Positions 23,503 through 31,464 of a stretch of 64,000 bases of DNA are shown in pieces; within the stretch, counting starts at the first letter, position 1, and each line of letters begins with the position of its first letter. Source of the DNA: Acidobacterium capsulatum ATCC 51196 (GTDB lineage: Bacteria > Acidobacteriota > Terriglobia > Terriglobales > Acidobacteriaceae); contig NC_012483.1 in assembly GCF_000022565.1 (NCBI RefSeq), positions 3,534,001 to 3,598,000 of the forward strand. The letters are read 5' to 3'. A program made the translations under genes and the position numbers. The notes under the pieces are model-generated. The model saw only the letters and a list, made by a program, of their open reading frames with translations, made no database searches and was not told where the DNA came from.

Positions 23503-23525
23503 TGTGACGAGTGATTTGAGTCACA
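23503..23525. promoter_or_regulatory. Inverted repeat TGTGAC-N11-GTCACA
   Basis: Perfect 6-bp arms lie between the ABC-F gene and the lipoprotein gene, about 150 bases upstream of the latter. It recalls a CRP-type site, but the spacing (TGTGA-N13-TCACA) is wrong for the classic N6, so the binder is unknown. Confidence 0.35.
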
Positions 23526-23655
23526 GAGGAATGAGGTGGCGCGAGAGGTAAATGACAGTACAGAAATCGGCGCGGGTTTTCTGGCTCGCGGCATGGTCCT
23601 CGATGACCCGCAAAGGAAAGATGGTGGGGAAAAGCTGATTTCCGAGGAGAATCCC

Positions 23656-25125
23656 GTGAATCCGCTAACTTCAAGTTTGGCAAATTCCTTCGCGGCTTCC
23701 AGATGGAGAAAAGCTGCGGGCGTCGTGAGCGCTGGAGTGTTGGGTCTTCTGGTTGCATGCGGTGGAAGCGGAACAACCAGTAGCAGCAGCGGAGGAGGCG
23801 GAACGACGCCGCCACCCACGAGCAATACCATTCAGGTGAATATGGGAGATGCTCCGGCGGACTGGATGCTGGCCTTTTCGACCTCTGTCACTTCGATGTC
23901 GCTGAATGGCAGCAACGGAACGGTCACCGTCAGCAGCAGCCCTACCGCGATGGAGATGATGCAACGGATGGGGACAATGCAGCCTTTCGCCATGCTGTCC
24001 GCTCCTCAGGGAACATATAATTCGGCTTCGATTGCGTTTGGCAACTGCAGCGTGACGTACATCGATCCGGTAACAAAAACGCTGATGAACCAAACCATCC
24101 CAGGCCCCTTCCAGGCAACGGTGACATTCAGCTCGCCGGTGACACTTGGCCTGACTCCCATGGCTTTCAACTTCGATCTGGACCTGGCTCACTCTGTGAC
24201 TGCGGACAACAGTGGCAACCTGAACTTTTCTCCGCAGTTTCATTTTTCGAGCGGAATGCAAAGCGCCGGAAGCGGGAACAACCCATTTGATGGCGGCATG
24301 CAGCAGATGATGGGCACGATCAGCAGCACTGCGTCAGGCTCGTTCATTATGACGCCCGCGCAGGCGGCGCAATCCTTTACGGTGATGACAAATTCCTCGA
24401 CGCAGTTTGAGGGAATCGCCAATGGCATGGGCATGATGGGTTCAGGGATGGGAGTTCTGGTGACTGCCAGCCTGCAGCCGGATGGCAGCCTGCTGGCGAC
24501 GCGGGTGCGATCGAGGATGCAATCCGGCGGCATTATGGGCGGCGGCATTGTCACGGAGGTTACAGGCACGCCAGCGACCCAGTTGAGTCTGGTGATGCAG
24601 AACGGCGCGGGCGCCAGCATGATGACCGCTTATCTGTCCCGAACCATCACGGTGAATATTGGTTCTGGCACTGCGTTTACGGTAGACGACGATCGAGTGG
24701 ATTTGACCGGATTGCCTTTCACTCCGGCGTTTGACGCAAGTCATGTCTATGCCGGGCAATCGGTGATGCCGATCAATCCTTCTGGCGGCATGATGGCCGG
24801 AAGCGGGATGGGCGGCGGCATGATGGGGAATTCGGCCGGCACGATGACTGCCTCCCAGATTTATCTGGAAGAGCAAGGCTTTCGAGGGACGGCGAGCAGC
24901 GCCATTGTCCCAGGGAACTCCACCAGCTTTACGCTGATGCTGGATCCTCAGAGCGCGTTCACTGGATTGACCGGGGCGACGACGATTCTGGTTTATCAGC
25001 AAGCCAGTACCAACGTGGAATCCAGTGAGACCATCGCCAGCGGGGCAACGCTTCGTGTTCATGGACTGCTCTTTCAGAATGCAGGGCAATGGTCTCTTGT
25101 GGCATCCACGATTGCTTCGGAGTAA
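23656..25125 (+). CDS. Met-rich lipoprotein with DUF4382-like and DUF5666-like regions
   Basis: A 489-residue predicted lipoprotein. I chose GTG 23656 because GAGGAG lies 6 bases upstream and it puts the signal at the terminus: basic start, hydrophobic AGVVSAGVLGLLVAC, with LVAC as lipobox. A Ser/Gly/Thr linker follows. The next approximately 130 residues (IQVNMGDAPADWM...) look like a DUF4382-type beta domain. Later beta-rich segments resemble DUF5666 repeats. It carries unusual Met/Gly clusters (GMGMMGSGMG, GGMMAGSGMGGGMMGN). Such motifs occur in copper-handling proteins, but a metal role here is only a guess. Confidence 0.75.
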   Translation: MNPLTSSLANSFAASRWRKAAGVVSAGVLGLLVACGGSGTTSSSSGGGGTTPPPTSNTIQVNMGDAPADWMLAFSTSVTSMSLNGSNGTVTVSSSPTAMEMMQRMGTMQPFAMLSAPQGTYNSASIAFGNCSVTYIDPVTKTLMNQTIPGPFQATVTFSSPVTLGLTPMAFNFDLDLAHSVTADNSGNLNFSPQFHFSSGMQSAGSGNNPFDGGMQQMMGTISSTASGSFIMTPAQAAQSFTVMTNSSTQFEGIANGMGMMGSGMGVLVTASLQPDGSLLATRVRSRMQSGGIMGGGIVTEVTGTPATQLSLVMQNGAGASMMTAYLSRTITVNIGSGTAFTVDDDRVDLTGLPFTPAFDASHVYAGQSVMPINPSGGMMAGSGMGGGMMGNSAGTMTASQIYLEEQGFRGTASSAIVPGNSTSFTLMLDPQSAFTGLTGATTILVYQQASTNVESSETIASGATLRVHGLLFQNAGQWSLVASTIASE

Positions 25126-25180
25126 ACCGGCCGGGAAGATAGCCCCAGGCCGCCGGATAGCGGCCGTGGGAGGCGTGGGC

Positions 25181-25561
25181 TCAGAAAATATTGATGAGGA
25201 ATAAGCCGGCCACCACCATGACCGCGAAGGTCACGCCGTGGATGGAGAAGGCTGCGCGCCGGGAGCCGCCGGAGCCGAGCACGTTGCACATATCGCCGAA
25301 GGCGGTGAAGGATTCGGCGAGAAGCGCCACGCCCACGGTGCGCGGATTGGTAGTGAACATCAGGGACAGGACGACCAGGCCGGAGACGATATCGCGAATG
25401 CCTTTGAGGCGCAGCCATGCCCGGGTTTCGGGGTCCGGCGAGGGCAGCTTGAGCCCGAAGGACGGGGTCATTTTTTCTGGCGATGCGATGTAGAAGCTGC
25501 CAATGACGATGATTCCGGCAGCGAGGAGAGCGGCGATGGCGAGCGGGATGGTGGTGTGCAT
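25181..25561 (-). CDS. DUF4267 small membrane protein
   Basis: A 126-residue protein with about four hydrophobic helices, resembling the DUF4267 family: an N-terminal helix, then SPEKMTPSFGLKLP, then WLRLKGIRDIVSGL, and a final helix ending FLINIF. AAGGAG precedes the ATG. It is divergent from a TetR regulator and has a matching operator-like site directly in its leader, so it is very likely that regulator's target. Its biochemical role is unknown. Confidence 0.8.
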   Translation of the reverse strand: MHTTIPLAIAALLAAGIIVIGSFYIASPEKMTPSFGLKLPSPDPETRAWLRLKGIRDIVSGLVVLSLMFTTNPRTVGVALLAESFTAFGDMCNVLGSGGSRRAAFSIHGVTFAVMVVAGLFLINIF

Positions 25562-25583
25562 GATATATCTCCTTTAGAAAACC

Positions 25584-25594
25584 TAGCAACGCTA
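25584..25594. promoter_or_regulatory. Operator-like palindrome 1 (TAGC-AAC-GCTA)
   Basis: An 11-bp interrupted palindrome inside a shared CTAGCRAYGCTAT sequence, 23 bases upstream of the DUF4267 start. The second copy lies exactly 60 bases away, near the tetR start. Confidence 0.65.
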
Positions 25595-25643
25595 TAAAAG
25601 ATGTGAGGCGCCGGGGAAGGATTCAGGATAGCGCAATATTTTC

Positions 25644-25654
25644 TAGCGATGCTA
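25644..25654. promoter_or_regulatory. Operator-like palindrome 2 (TAGC-GAT-GCTA)
   Basis: This has the same TAGC-N3-GCTA arms and flanks (CTAGC...GCTAT) as the copy at 25584, and lies 10 bases before the tetR start. One site per divergent gene suggests autoregulation plus control of DUF4267. Confidence 0.65.
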
Positions 25655-25664
25655 TGTTGGACTC

Positions 25665-26258
25665 ATGGAGAACATGGCACCCACAAGCCGAATTGCGGAA
25701 AGAAAGCAGCGCGACCGGCAGGCCCGGCGGGAGCAGATCATCGGGGCGGCGCGGCGTATTGCAGAGACGGAGGGGTGGCCGAGTGTGACGGTTCGCCGTC
25801 TTTCCGACGAGATTGCCTATAGCCAGCCGGTCCTGTACTCCCACTTCGGGAGCCGCGAAGGGATTTTGGCCGCGGTTGCGATTGAGGGATTTCAGGAACT
25901 GAGCGTTGCGCTCGAAAGGGCGAAAAAGCGCGCGAAGGGGGATGCGGGGCTCGAAGCATTTGCGTCCGCATATCTGACGTTTGCGTCGTCTTCGCCCGCG
26001 CTGTATGAAGTGATGTTTTCGCTGAGCCTCAACGTCCCCTTTGCGGATTCGGCGACGCCAGACGCGTTGCAATCGGCCTTTGCGCAACTGATGGAACTAT
26101 TCGAGAGCCATGGTTCCAAGGCGGAGGTGATCGCGGAATTGTTCTGGGCCGGGTTGCATGGGCTTGCCGAACTCAGCAGAACCAAGCGGCTCCCTCGCAG
26201 CCGCGAGAAAGAGCGGCTGAGGGCGTTTGTGAGGCTTTTTGACCGGCACGCCGCATAG
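25665..26258 (+). CDS. TetR/AcrR family regulator
   Basis: A 197-residue repressor. The N-terminal helix-turn-helix is evident (RREQIIGAARRIAETEG, then SVTVRRLSDEIAYSQPVLYSHFGSREGIL, about residues 22-70). The C-terminal helical ligand domain is of the WHG/TetR_C type (FASAYLTFASSSPALYEVMF). ATG 25674 is an alternative start. It is divergent from the DUF4267 gene, with two matching palindromes between them, and should repress both genes. The ligand is unknown. Confidence 0.9.
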   Translation: MENMAPTSRIAERKQRDRQARREQIIGAARRIAETEGWPSVTVRRLSDEIAYSQPVLYSHFGSREGILAAVAIEGFQELSVALERAKKRAKGDAGLEAFASAYLTFASSSPALYEVMFSLSLNVPFADSATPDALQSAFAQLMELFESHGSKAEVIAELFWAGLHGLAELSRTKRLPRSREKERLRAFVRLFDRHAA

Positions 26259-26501
26259 TTTGAGCGGTTGTGGGGCTTTCATTTTCGGTGCTAAGCGCGA
26301 GAGCCGGGGCCAGGCTGGAGTGGAAGGAGCGAGGTGTTTCGGAATCGTCTGGATTTGTAGGGGCGCGCTTTCGTGTTTAAGGTTGTCTGGAGTGCCCGCG
26401 AGCCTGCGGCGTGTGTGCGAGAGACGGAGCGATGGTCTCTCTGTGAAAGAACTGCAGGGACGCGTGCTTGCCGCACGCATTGGACTGCGAGGTGTTTTCG
26501 G

Positions 26502-27995
26502 ATGAATCGCCGTGATTTTGCTGTGCGTGGACTCGTGTCCATGATGGGTTTGAAGCTGGGTCTGTCGCCTCTGCGCGCGATGGGCGAGGTTCGCGCACTT
26601 GGGACGGGCGTGCCTGGCGGGGATGCCGGACAAGAGTCCGGGAAGAATCGCCTGATCGTGATGACCGATATCGGAGCGGACCCGGATGACACTGAGAGCA
26701 CCTGCCGGTTGACGCTTTACTCGAATGAGATCGAGATTGAGGGGCTGATTGCGACGACTTCCGTGTGGAGGCCGGCGCCGGAGCCGGACCTGATTCTAGA
26801 GGTGCTGGAAGCGTACAGTAAGGTGCATGCCAATCTGCTGCTGCATGATCCGGGTTATCCCTCAGCCGAGCGGTTGCGGTCGATGGTCAAGCGTGGGCTG
26901 GCGAAGTATGGCATGAAGGGCGTTGGCGAGGGCATGGACTCGGAAGGCTCGGAGTGGATTATCCGGAGCCTGGAGCGAGAGGATGCGCGGCCGCTTTGGG
27001 TGACTGCATGGGGCGGCACGAACACGCTGGCCCAGGCGCTTTACCGTCTGAGGAAGACGAAATCGGCCAGCGAGTTTCAGCGCCTTATCAGCAAATTGCG
27101 CGTCTATGCGATCTCGGATCAGGATGACAGCGGACCCTGGATTCGCAAGAGCTTTCCTGAGTTGTTTTACATTGTCAGTCCGGGGGGCGATTACAGTACC
27201 GCGACATGGCAGGGCATCAATCGATTTGTGCCGGGAATCGACAATACCTCCATTAGCAATGCATGGCTGGCCAAGAATATTCAGCAGGGTCATGGGCCGC
27301 TGGGGGCGGCTTATCCGGATGTGGCGTATGGCATGGAGGGAGATACTCCTTCGTGGCTGGGGCTGATTCCGAACGGGCTGAATGATATGGAGCATCCTGA
27401 CTGGGGCGGCTGGGGCGGGCGCTATGAGCTCTATCAGCCCGTGGTTCCGATTACGAATCCCAAGACCTTTCTGGGGGGAGTTCCTATTCCGCAGGAGACG
27501 CGTCCGATCTGGACGAATGCGGAGGATCGTTATACGCCGGCGGTTCATGGCGAATATGGCCGGGCCATCGAGCCGGGGAAGGCCACCTTCAGCGGCAATC
27601 AGGTTACGGTATGGCGATGGAGAGACGATTTCCAGAATGATTTTGCGGCCCGCATGGACTGGACCACGAAGAGCTACCGGGAGGCCAATCATCCGCCGGT
27701 GGTCATTCGGCAGCAGCCTTCGGTGATCCATGTACGCTCGGGCAGCCAGTTCAGCCTGGGAGTAGAGGCGACCGACCCGGATGGAGACAGCCTGACCTAC
27801 TACTGGTTTCCCTATCCCGAGGCCGGTTCCTACCGCGGTGAGGTGGAGTTCAGCGCTCCTGATACGAGCAGCATTTTTGCCACGGCTCCGAAGGTGGAAA
27901 AACCGGAGACGCTGCATTTTATTATCAGGGTCACGGACAAGGGCACGCCGCCACTGTCGCGGTATCAGAGATTCATTGTCGCGGTTGCGCCTTGA
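26502..27995 (+). CDS. Tat-exported DUF1593 (nucleoside-hydrolase-like) protein
   Basis: A 497-residue protein starting MNRRDFAVRG, a twin-arginine-type signal followed by a moderately hydrophobic stretch, so export by Tat is likely. The mature N-terminal domain begins VMTDIGADPDDTES, the DxGxDxDD-like calcium motif of nucleoside-hydrolase folds, as in DUF1593. The C-terminal approximately 100 residues form an Ig/cadherin-like beta domain (VEATDPDGDSLTYYW). An in-frame extension to 26373 lacks a signal and is rejected. Members are often found near sugar or glycan degradation genes. A sugar kinase follows on the other strand. Confidence 0.82.
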   Translation: MNRRDFAVRGLVSMMGLKLGLSPLRAMGEVRALGTGVPGGDAGQESGKNRLIVMTDIGADPDDTESTCRLTLYSNEIEIEGLIATTSVWRPAPEPDLILEVLEAYSKVHANLLLHDPGYPSAERLRSMVKRGLAKYGMKGVGEGMDSEGSEWIIRSLEREDARPLWVTAWGGTNTLAQALYRLRKTKSASEFQRLISKLRVYAISDQDDSGPWIRKSFPELFYIVSPGGDYSTATWQGINRFVPGIDNTSISNAWLAKNIQQGHGPLGAAYPDVAYGMEGDTPSWLGLIPNGLNDMEHPDWGGWGGRYELYQPVVPITNPKTFLGGVPIPQETRPIWTNAEDRYTPAVHGEYGRAIEPGKATFSGNQVTVWRWRDDFQNDFAARMDWTTKSYREANHPPVVIRQQPSVIHVRSGSQFSLGVEATDPDGDSLTYYWFPYPEAGSYRGEVEFSAPDTSSIFATAPKVEKPETLHFIIRVTDKGTPPLSRYQRFIVAVAP

Positions 27996-28013
27996 TGAGC
28001 GCAGAGTGATTTG

Positions 28014-29009
28014 TCAGGCGCCTGCAGCCGCAATGGCCTGCGCGTTGGCGGACAATGTAGCGGCGTCGAGGGGCGGAATGGCTCCGCGCTGGGAGGCGAC
28101 CCATGCGCCCCAGCGGTTGCCGGCTTCGTTGAGGATGGGCAGGGGCGCTCCGTCGAGGTAGTAGTGGACAAGGGCGGCGGTGAAGGCGTCGCCTGCTCCC
28201 ACGGTGTCGATGGCGCGGCTGTGCAGGCCCGGATGATGGTGCTGATCGCTGTGGGTGACCAGCAGGCTGCCTGCGCTGCCGAGCGTGATGCAGACCAGTT
28301 GCAGAGCCGGGAATGCGTCGAGCAGGTAATGCGCGGCGTGCTGGAGCGGCAGGCTGGCGAAGCGAGCGGGCGCCTGGAGCAGGGCGAGAAGCTGCGGAGC
28401 TTCCTTGTGATTCATTTTGAGCAACGTGGTGTGGGCGAGCGAGTCGCGCAGCATGGGTGCGTCAAAAAAGGGCGGCCGCAGGTTGACGTCAAAGACGCGG
28501 AGGCACTCCGGCTGTGTGGCGGTCAGAAACTGCTGGATGGTTTTGCGTGAGTGCGGATTGCGCTGGGCCAGGGTCCCGAAGCAGACGGCATGCGCCGCGC
28601 CGGCCAGCGAGCGCCAGGAGGGGCTGAAGTCGAGGAAGTCCCAGGCGGCGGGCTGGGGGATCTCATAGCTGGGATTGGCTGAGTTGAGAGCCTGGCCGTG
28701 CGCGTGGCGTTTATAAATGACGCGGGCGAGGCCGGTGGGGTGCTCGGTGTCTGTTTGCAAAAAGTTGAGATCGAGCGGCAGGCAGGCCAGCTCGTCGTGA
28801 GCATCCTTGCCCGCGTCATCGACGCCGAGGCGGCTGGCGAGGATGCCGTGGTCGCCGAGGCGCGCGGCCATGACGGCAAAGTTGGCGGGCGCTCCGCCGA
28901 GCTGGCGGCCTTCGGGGTGGCAGTCCCAGAGGATTTCGCCGAGGCCGATGACGCGCTTCTGCTCGTAGAGCAGCGAGGAGGGTTCGGATTGGGGGGCGCG
29001 TTGTGGCAT
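28014..29009 (-). CDS. PfkB-family carbohydrate kinase (fructokinase-like)
   Basis: A 331-residue ribokinase-fold sugar kinase. The N-terminal GLGEILWDCHPEGRQLGGAPANFA carries the sugar-binding glycine motif. The C-terminal DTVGAGDAFTAAL is PfkB signature 2 with the catalytic Asp. ILWDxxPEG followed by GGAPANFA is typical of fructokinases, but the substrate is not proven. It is convergent with the DUF1593 gene, 18 bases apart. The first 15 residues are not conserved-looking, so the true start may be slightly later. Confidence 0.88.
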   Translation of the reverse strand: MPQRAPQSEPSSLLYEQKRVIGLGEILWDCHPEGRQLGGAPANFAVMAARLGDHGILASRLGVDDAGKDAHDELACLPLDLNFLQTDTEHPTGLARVIYKRHAHGQALNSANPSYEIPQPAAWDFLDFSPSWRSLAGAAHAVCFGTLAQRNPHSRKTIQQFLTATQPECLRVFDVNLRPPFFDAPMLRDSLAHTTLLKMNHKEAPQLLALLQAPARFASLPLQHAAHYLLDAFPALQLVCITLGSAGSLLVTHSDQHHHPGLHSRAIDTVGAGDAFTAALVHYYLDGAPLPILNEAGNRWGAWVASQRGAIPPLDAATLSANAQAIAAAGA

Positions 29010-29121
29010 CAGAATGGGAAGAGGCGGGATTTTCCTCGGACGTCTTGCTTCTATCGTATGCGCGGCAAACGGGAATAAGGAACGCCGGCGCGCGAGACGG
29101 GGACGGCGCGGCCGCCGGGAA

Positions 29122-29676
29122 TTACCGCTCGGAGAGGCGCTCGGCGGCGGAGTGGCCCCACTTCCTGAGCAGGCGCATCAGCTCGCGGCGTTCCTGAGGG
29201 CTGAGGGCGGCGGCGGTCTCTTCCATGTCGAGACGGTGGCGGCGGAAGGCGCACTGGATGAGATCGCGGCCCTCGGAAGTGAGCTCGACGAGGCGGGCGC
29301 GATGGTCGGTGGGGTGGGGCATGCGGCGCACCAGGCCCCGGCTCTCAAGCCGGTCGACGGCGGTGGTGATGGAGCCGCTGGTGAGCAGAATCTTTTTGCC
29401 GATGGTGTTGACCGGCTGCGGGCCCTTGTGGAGCAGCAATTCAAGAGCGGCAAACTCGGAGAGGCCGAGGCCGAGCCCCGCAATGCTGCGATGGGCGTTC
29501 TGCCCGACAGCGCGCTGGGCCTTCCAGAGGATGAGCCAGGTGTGCAGGCCGCTGAGGTCTTCTTCCGGCGGGGTGGCGCGCTCGGGCGCGGGTGCTCGCA
29601 CCGGTTCCGGCTTTGTGCGTGGCCGGGTGCTTGCGGGTTCGGCAAGAGCTGCGTGCGTGGGAGGTGGTTTCTTCAT
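29122..29676 (-). CDS. MarR family regulator
   Basis: A 184-residue winged-helix repressor. After a Pro/Ala-rich N-terminus of about 45 residues, the MarR core is clear: LGLSEFAALELLLHKGPQPVNTIGKKILLTSGSITTAVDRLESRGLV with the wing RMPHPTDHRARLVELT. I chose ATG 29676; a start 48 bases upstream would lie against the palindrome at 29726. It is divergent from yceI, with a perfect 18-bp palindrome between them. Confidence 0.9.
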   Translation of the reverse strand: MKKPPPTHAALAEPASTRPRTKPEPVRAPAPERATPPEEDLSGLHTWLILWKAQRAVGQNAHRSIAGLGLGLSEFAALELLLHKGPQPVNTIGKKILLTSGSITTAVDRLESRGLVRRMPHPTDHRARLVELTSEGRDLIQCAFRRHRLDMEETAAALSPQERRELMRLLRKWGHSAAERLSER

Positions 29677-29725
29677 GCAGTCTGTCACTATTTTTTCACG
29701 GAATCGTTTTGGCGCAGGGTGCATC

Positions 29726-29743
29726 TATCTTGATATCAAGATA
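29726..29743. promoter_or_regulatory. 18-bp perfect palindrome, likely MarR operator
   Basis: TATCTTGATATCAAGATA reads the same on both strands. It lies midway between the marR and yceI starts, which is the typical site for divergent MarR control. Confidence 0.75.
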
Positions 29744-29791
29744 TTTTTGAGGGGCGCTGAGCGTCCCCAACCAACCGAAGAGGAGAGCTAT

Positions 29792-30322
29792 ATGAAGACT
29801 GTTTATAAGATCGATCCGGCGCACTCGGGCGCGCAGTTCACGGTTCGCCACATGATGATCAGCAATGTGCGCGGCGGCTTCAGCAACGTGCAGGGCACGA
29901 TTGAGTATGATCCGCAGAATGTGGCGGCGACCAGCATTGAGTCCGTGATTGACGTGAACACGATCAACACGCTCGATGCGCAGCGCGATGCGCACCTGAA
30001 GAGCCCGGATTTTCTGCATGCCGAGCAGCACCCGACGATCACCTTCAAGAGCAAGAAGTTTGAGAGCGCGGGCGACGGCGAGGCGAAGGTGACCGGCGAC
30101 CTGACCATTCATGGCGTGACGAAGGAAGTCGTGCTGAACGTGGAGGGCCCGACGCCGGAAGCGAAGGACCCGTTTGGCAATGTGCGCATTGGCGCCTCGG
30201 CCACGACGAAGATCAAGCGCAGTGAGTTTGGCCTGACATGGAATGCCGCCATTGAAACCGGCGGCGTGCTGGTGGGCGATGACCTGAAGATTGAGCTGGA
30301 GATTTCGGCGATTCGCGCGTAA
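29792..30322 (+). CDS. YceI-family periplasmic/lipocalin-like protein
   Basis: A 176-residue YceI-domain protein with a lipid- or isoprenoid-binding beta-barrel fold. It opens YKIDPAHSGAQFTVRHMMIS, the family start. HPTITFKSKKFE and GDLTIHGVTKEVVL are the conserved core strands, and the C-terminus carries FGLTWNAAIETGG. There is no signal peptide, so it is cytoplasmic here, unlike E. coli YceI. AGGAGAG precedes the ATG. It is the first gene of a yceI-pirin unit facing marR. Confidence 0.93.
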   Translation: MKTVYKIDPAHSGAQFTVRHMMISNVRGGFSNVQGTIEYDPQNVAATSIESVIDVNTINTLDAQRDAHLKSPDFLHAEQHPTITFKSKKFESAGDGEAKVTGDLTIHGVTKEVVLNVEGPTPEAKDPFGNVRIGASATTKIKRSEFGLTWNAAIETGGVLVGDDLKIELEISAIRA

Positions 30323-30341
30323 GTAGTGAGAGCAAGACAAC

Positions 30342-30375
30342 CCACTCTCTGTGCGCTTTGGCGTACAGAGAGTGG
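30342..30375 (+). other. Long hairpin between yceI and pirin
   Basis: CCACTCTCTGT and ACAGAGAGTGG extend inward through GCGC/GGCG pairing to a stem of about 15 bp with a 4-base loop. No T-run follows. It ends 10 bases before the pirin ribosome-binding site, so it may act as a processing or attenuation element. Confidence 0.6.
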
Positions 30376-30398
30376 CCGCAGGGCAAGGAGGTATCCTT

Positions 30399-31304
30399 AT
30401 GTCTCTCAGAGCACCCCGGGAGATTCTTGAGACGAAGACGACGATGGAAGGCGCAGGAGTGAAGCTGGAGCGCGCCTTTGGCTTTGGCAAGACCAAGGAC
30501 TTTGATCCGTTTCTGCTCTTCGACGATTTTCGTAACGATGACCCCAAAAATTATCTGGCGGGGTTTCCGTGGCATCCTCATCGCGGCATTGAAACGATTA
30601 CCTATGTGCTGGCGGGCGAGGTGGAGCATGGCGACAGCCTGGGCAATCGCGGCAGCCTGACCGGCGGCGACCTGCAGTGGATGACGGCGGGCAGCGGCAT
30701 TCTGCATCACGAGATGCCGAAGGGCGATGCGCAGGGGCGGATGCATGGCTTTCAGCTCTGGGCCAATCTGCCGGCCTCGCTCAAGATGACCGCGCCGCGC
30801 TACCAGGACATTCCTTCGGCTGCGATTCCTGAAGTGACGGAGGACGACGGCACGCATGTGCGCGTGCTGTGCGGCGAGTTCTGGGGCCAGCGCGGGCCGG
30901 TGGAAGGCGTGGCGGCGGATCCGCAGTACATTGATGTGTCAGTGCCGCCGGGCAAGAAGCGCCGCCTCAAGGTGGATGTGACGCGCAATGCGTTTGCGTA
31001 TGTATTCGCAGGCGCAGGCACGTTTCGCGACGCCTCAGAGCCGCGCGCGGTGCTGACGGAGCAGGCGCACGCGCCCGAGGCCGCGCCGGTGTACGACGCG
31101 AAGAATCACACGATGGTGCTCTTTGATCGCGGTGATGAGATTGTGGTGCAGGCGGGGCCCGAGGGCATTCGCTTTCTGCTGATCTCAGGCAAGCCGATCG
31201 AGGAGCCGGTCGCGTGGTACGGGCCGATTGTGATGAACACGCAGGAGGAGCTGCGCACGGCGATGAGCGAACTGCAGAGCGGGAAGTTCATCAAGCATCC
31301 CTGA
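30399..31304 (+). CDS. Pirin family protein
   Basis: A 301-residue bicupin of the pirin family (YhhW/YhaK-like group; some members have quercetinase activity). The N-terminal cupin holds the metal site, FPWHPHRGIETITYVLAGE followed by a later HHE (GILHHEMP). The C-terminal cupin lacks obvious ligands, as usual. AAGGAGG lies 7 bases before the ATG. Placement with yceI under a MarR palindrome suggests a stress or electrophile response, which is inference. Confidence 0.92.
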   Translation: MSLRAPREILETKTTMEGAGVKLERAFGFGKTKDFDPFLLFDDFRNDDPKNYLAGFPWHPHRGIETITYVLAGEVEHGDSLGNRGSLTGGDLQWMTAGSGILHHEMPKGDAQGRMHGFQLWANLPASLKMTAPRYQDIPSAAIPEVTEDDGTHVRVLCGEFWGQRGPVEGVAADPQYIDVSVPPGKKRRLKVDVTRNAFAYVFAGAGTFRDASEPRAVLTEQAHAPEAAPVYDAKNHTMVLFDRGDEIVVQAGPEGIRFLLISGKPIEEPVAWYGPIVMNTQEELRTAMSELQSGKFIKHP

Positions 31305-31326
31305 GCCGGAACGGAACTGGCAATGG

Positions 31327-31360
31327 AAGGGCGTCTCGTTGCGAGACGCCCTTGCTTTTT
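31327..31360 (+). terminator. Rho-independent terminator after pirin
   Basis: AAGGGCGTCTCG, loop TTG, CGAGACGCCCTT, then GCTTTTT: a perfect 12-bp stem with a T-run. Confidence 0.85.
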
Positions 31361-31464
31361 GCCTGCATGAGCCGTGCGGTGCAGGGATTCATCGGCATCC
31401 AACCGCAAAGGATGGCGACGCTTCTAACTTAGCCGTAACCCGCCGCGCGGAAGGGTGGCTATGC

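Noticed and set aside
23503-23525. Classic CRP site before the lipoprotein gene
   Set aside because: The arms match TGTGA/TCACA but the spacer is 13, not 6. It is kept only as an inverted repeat.
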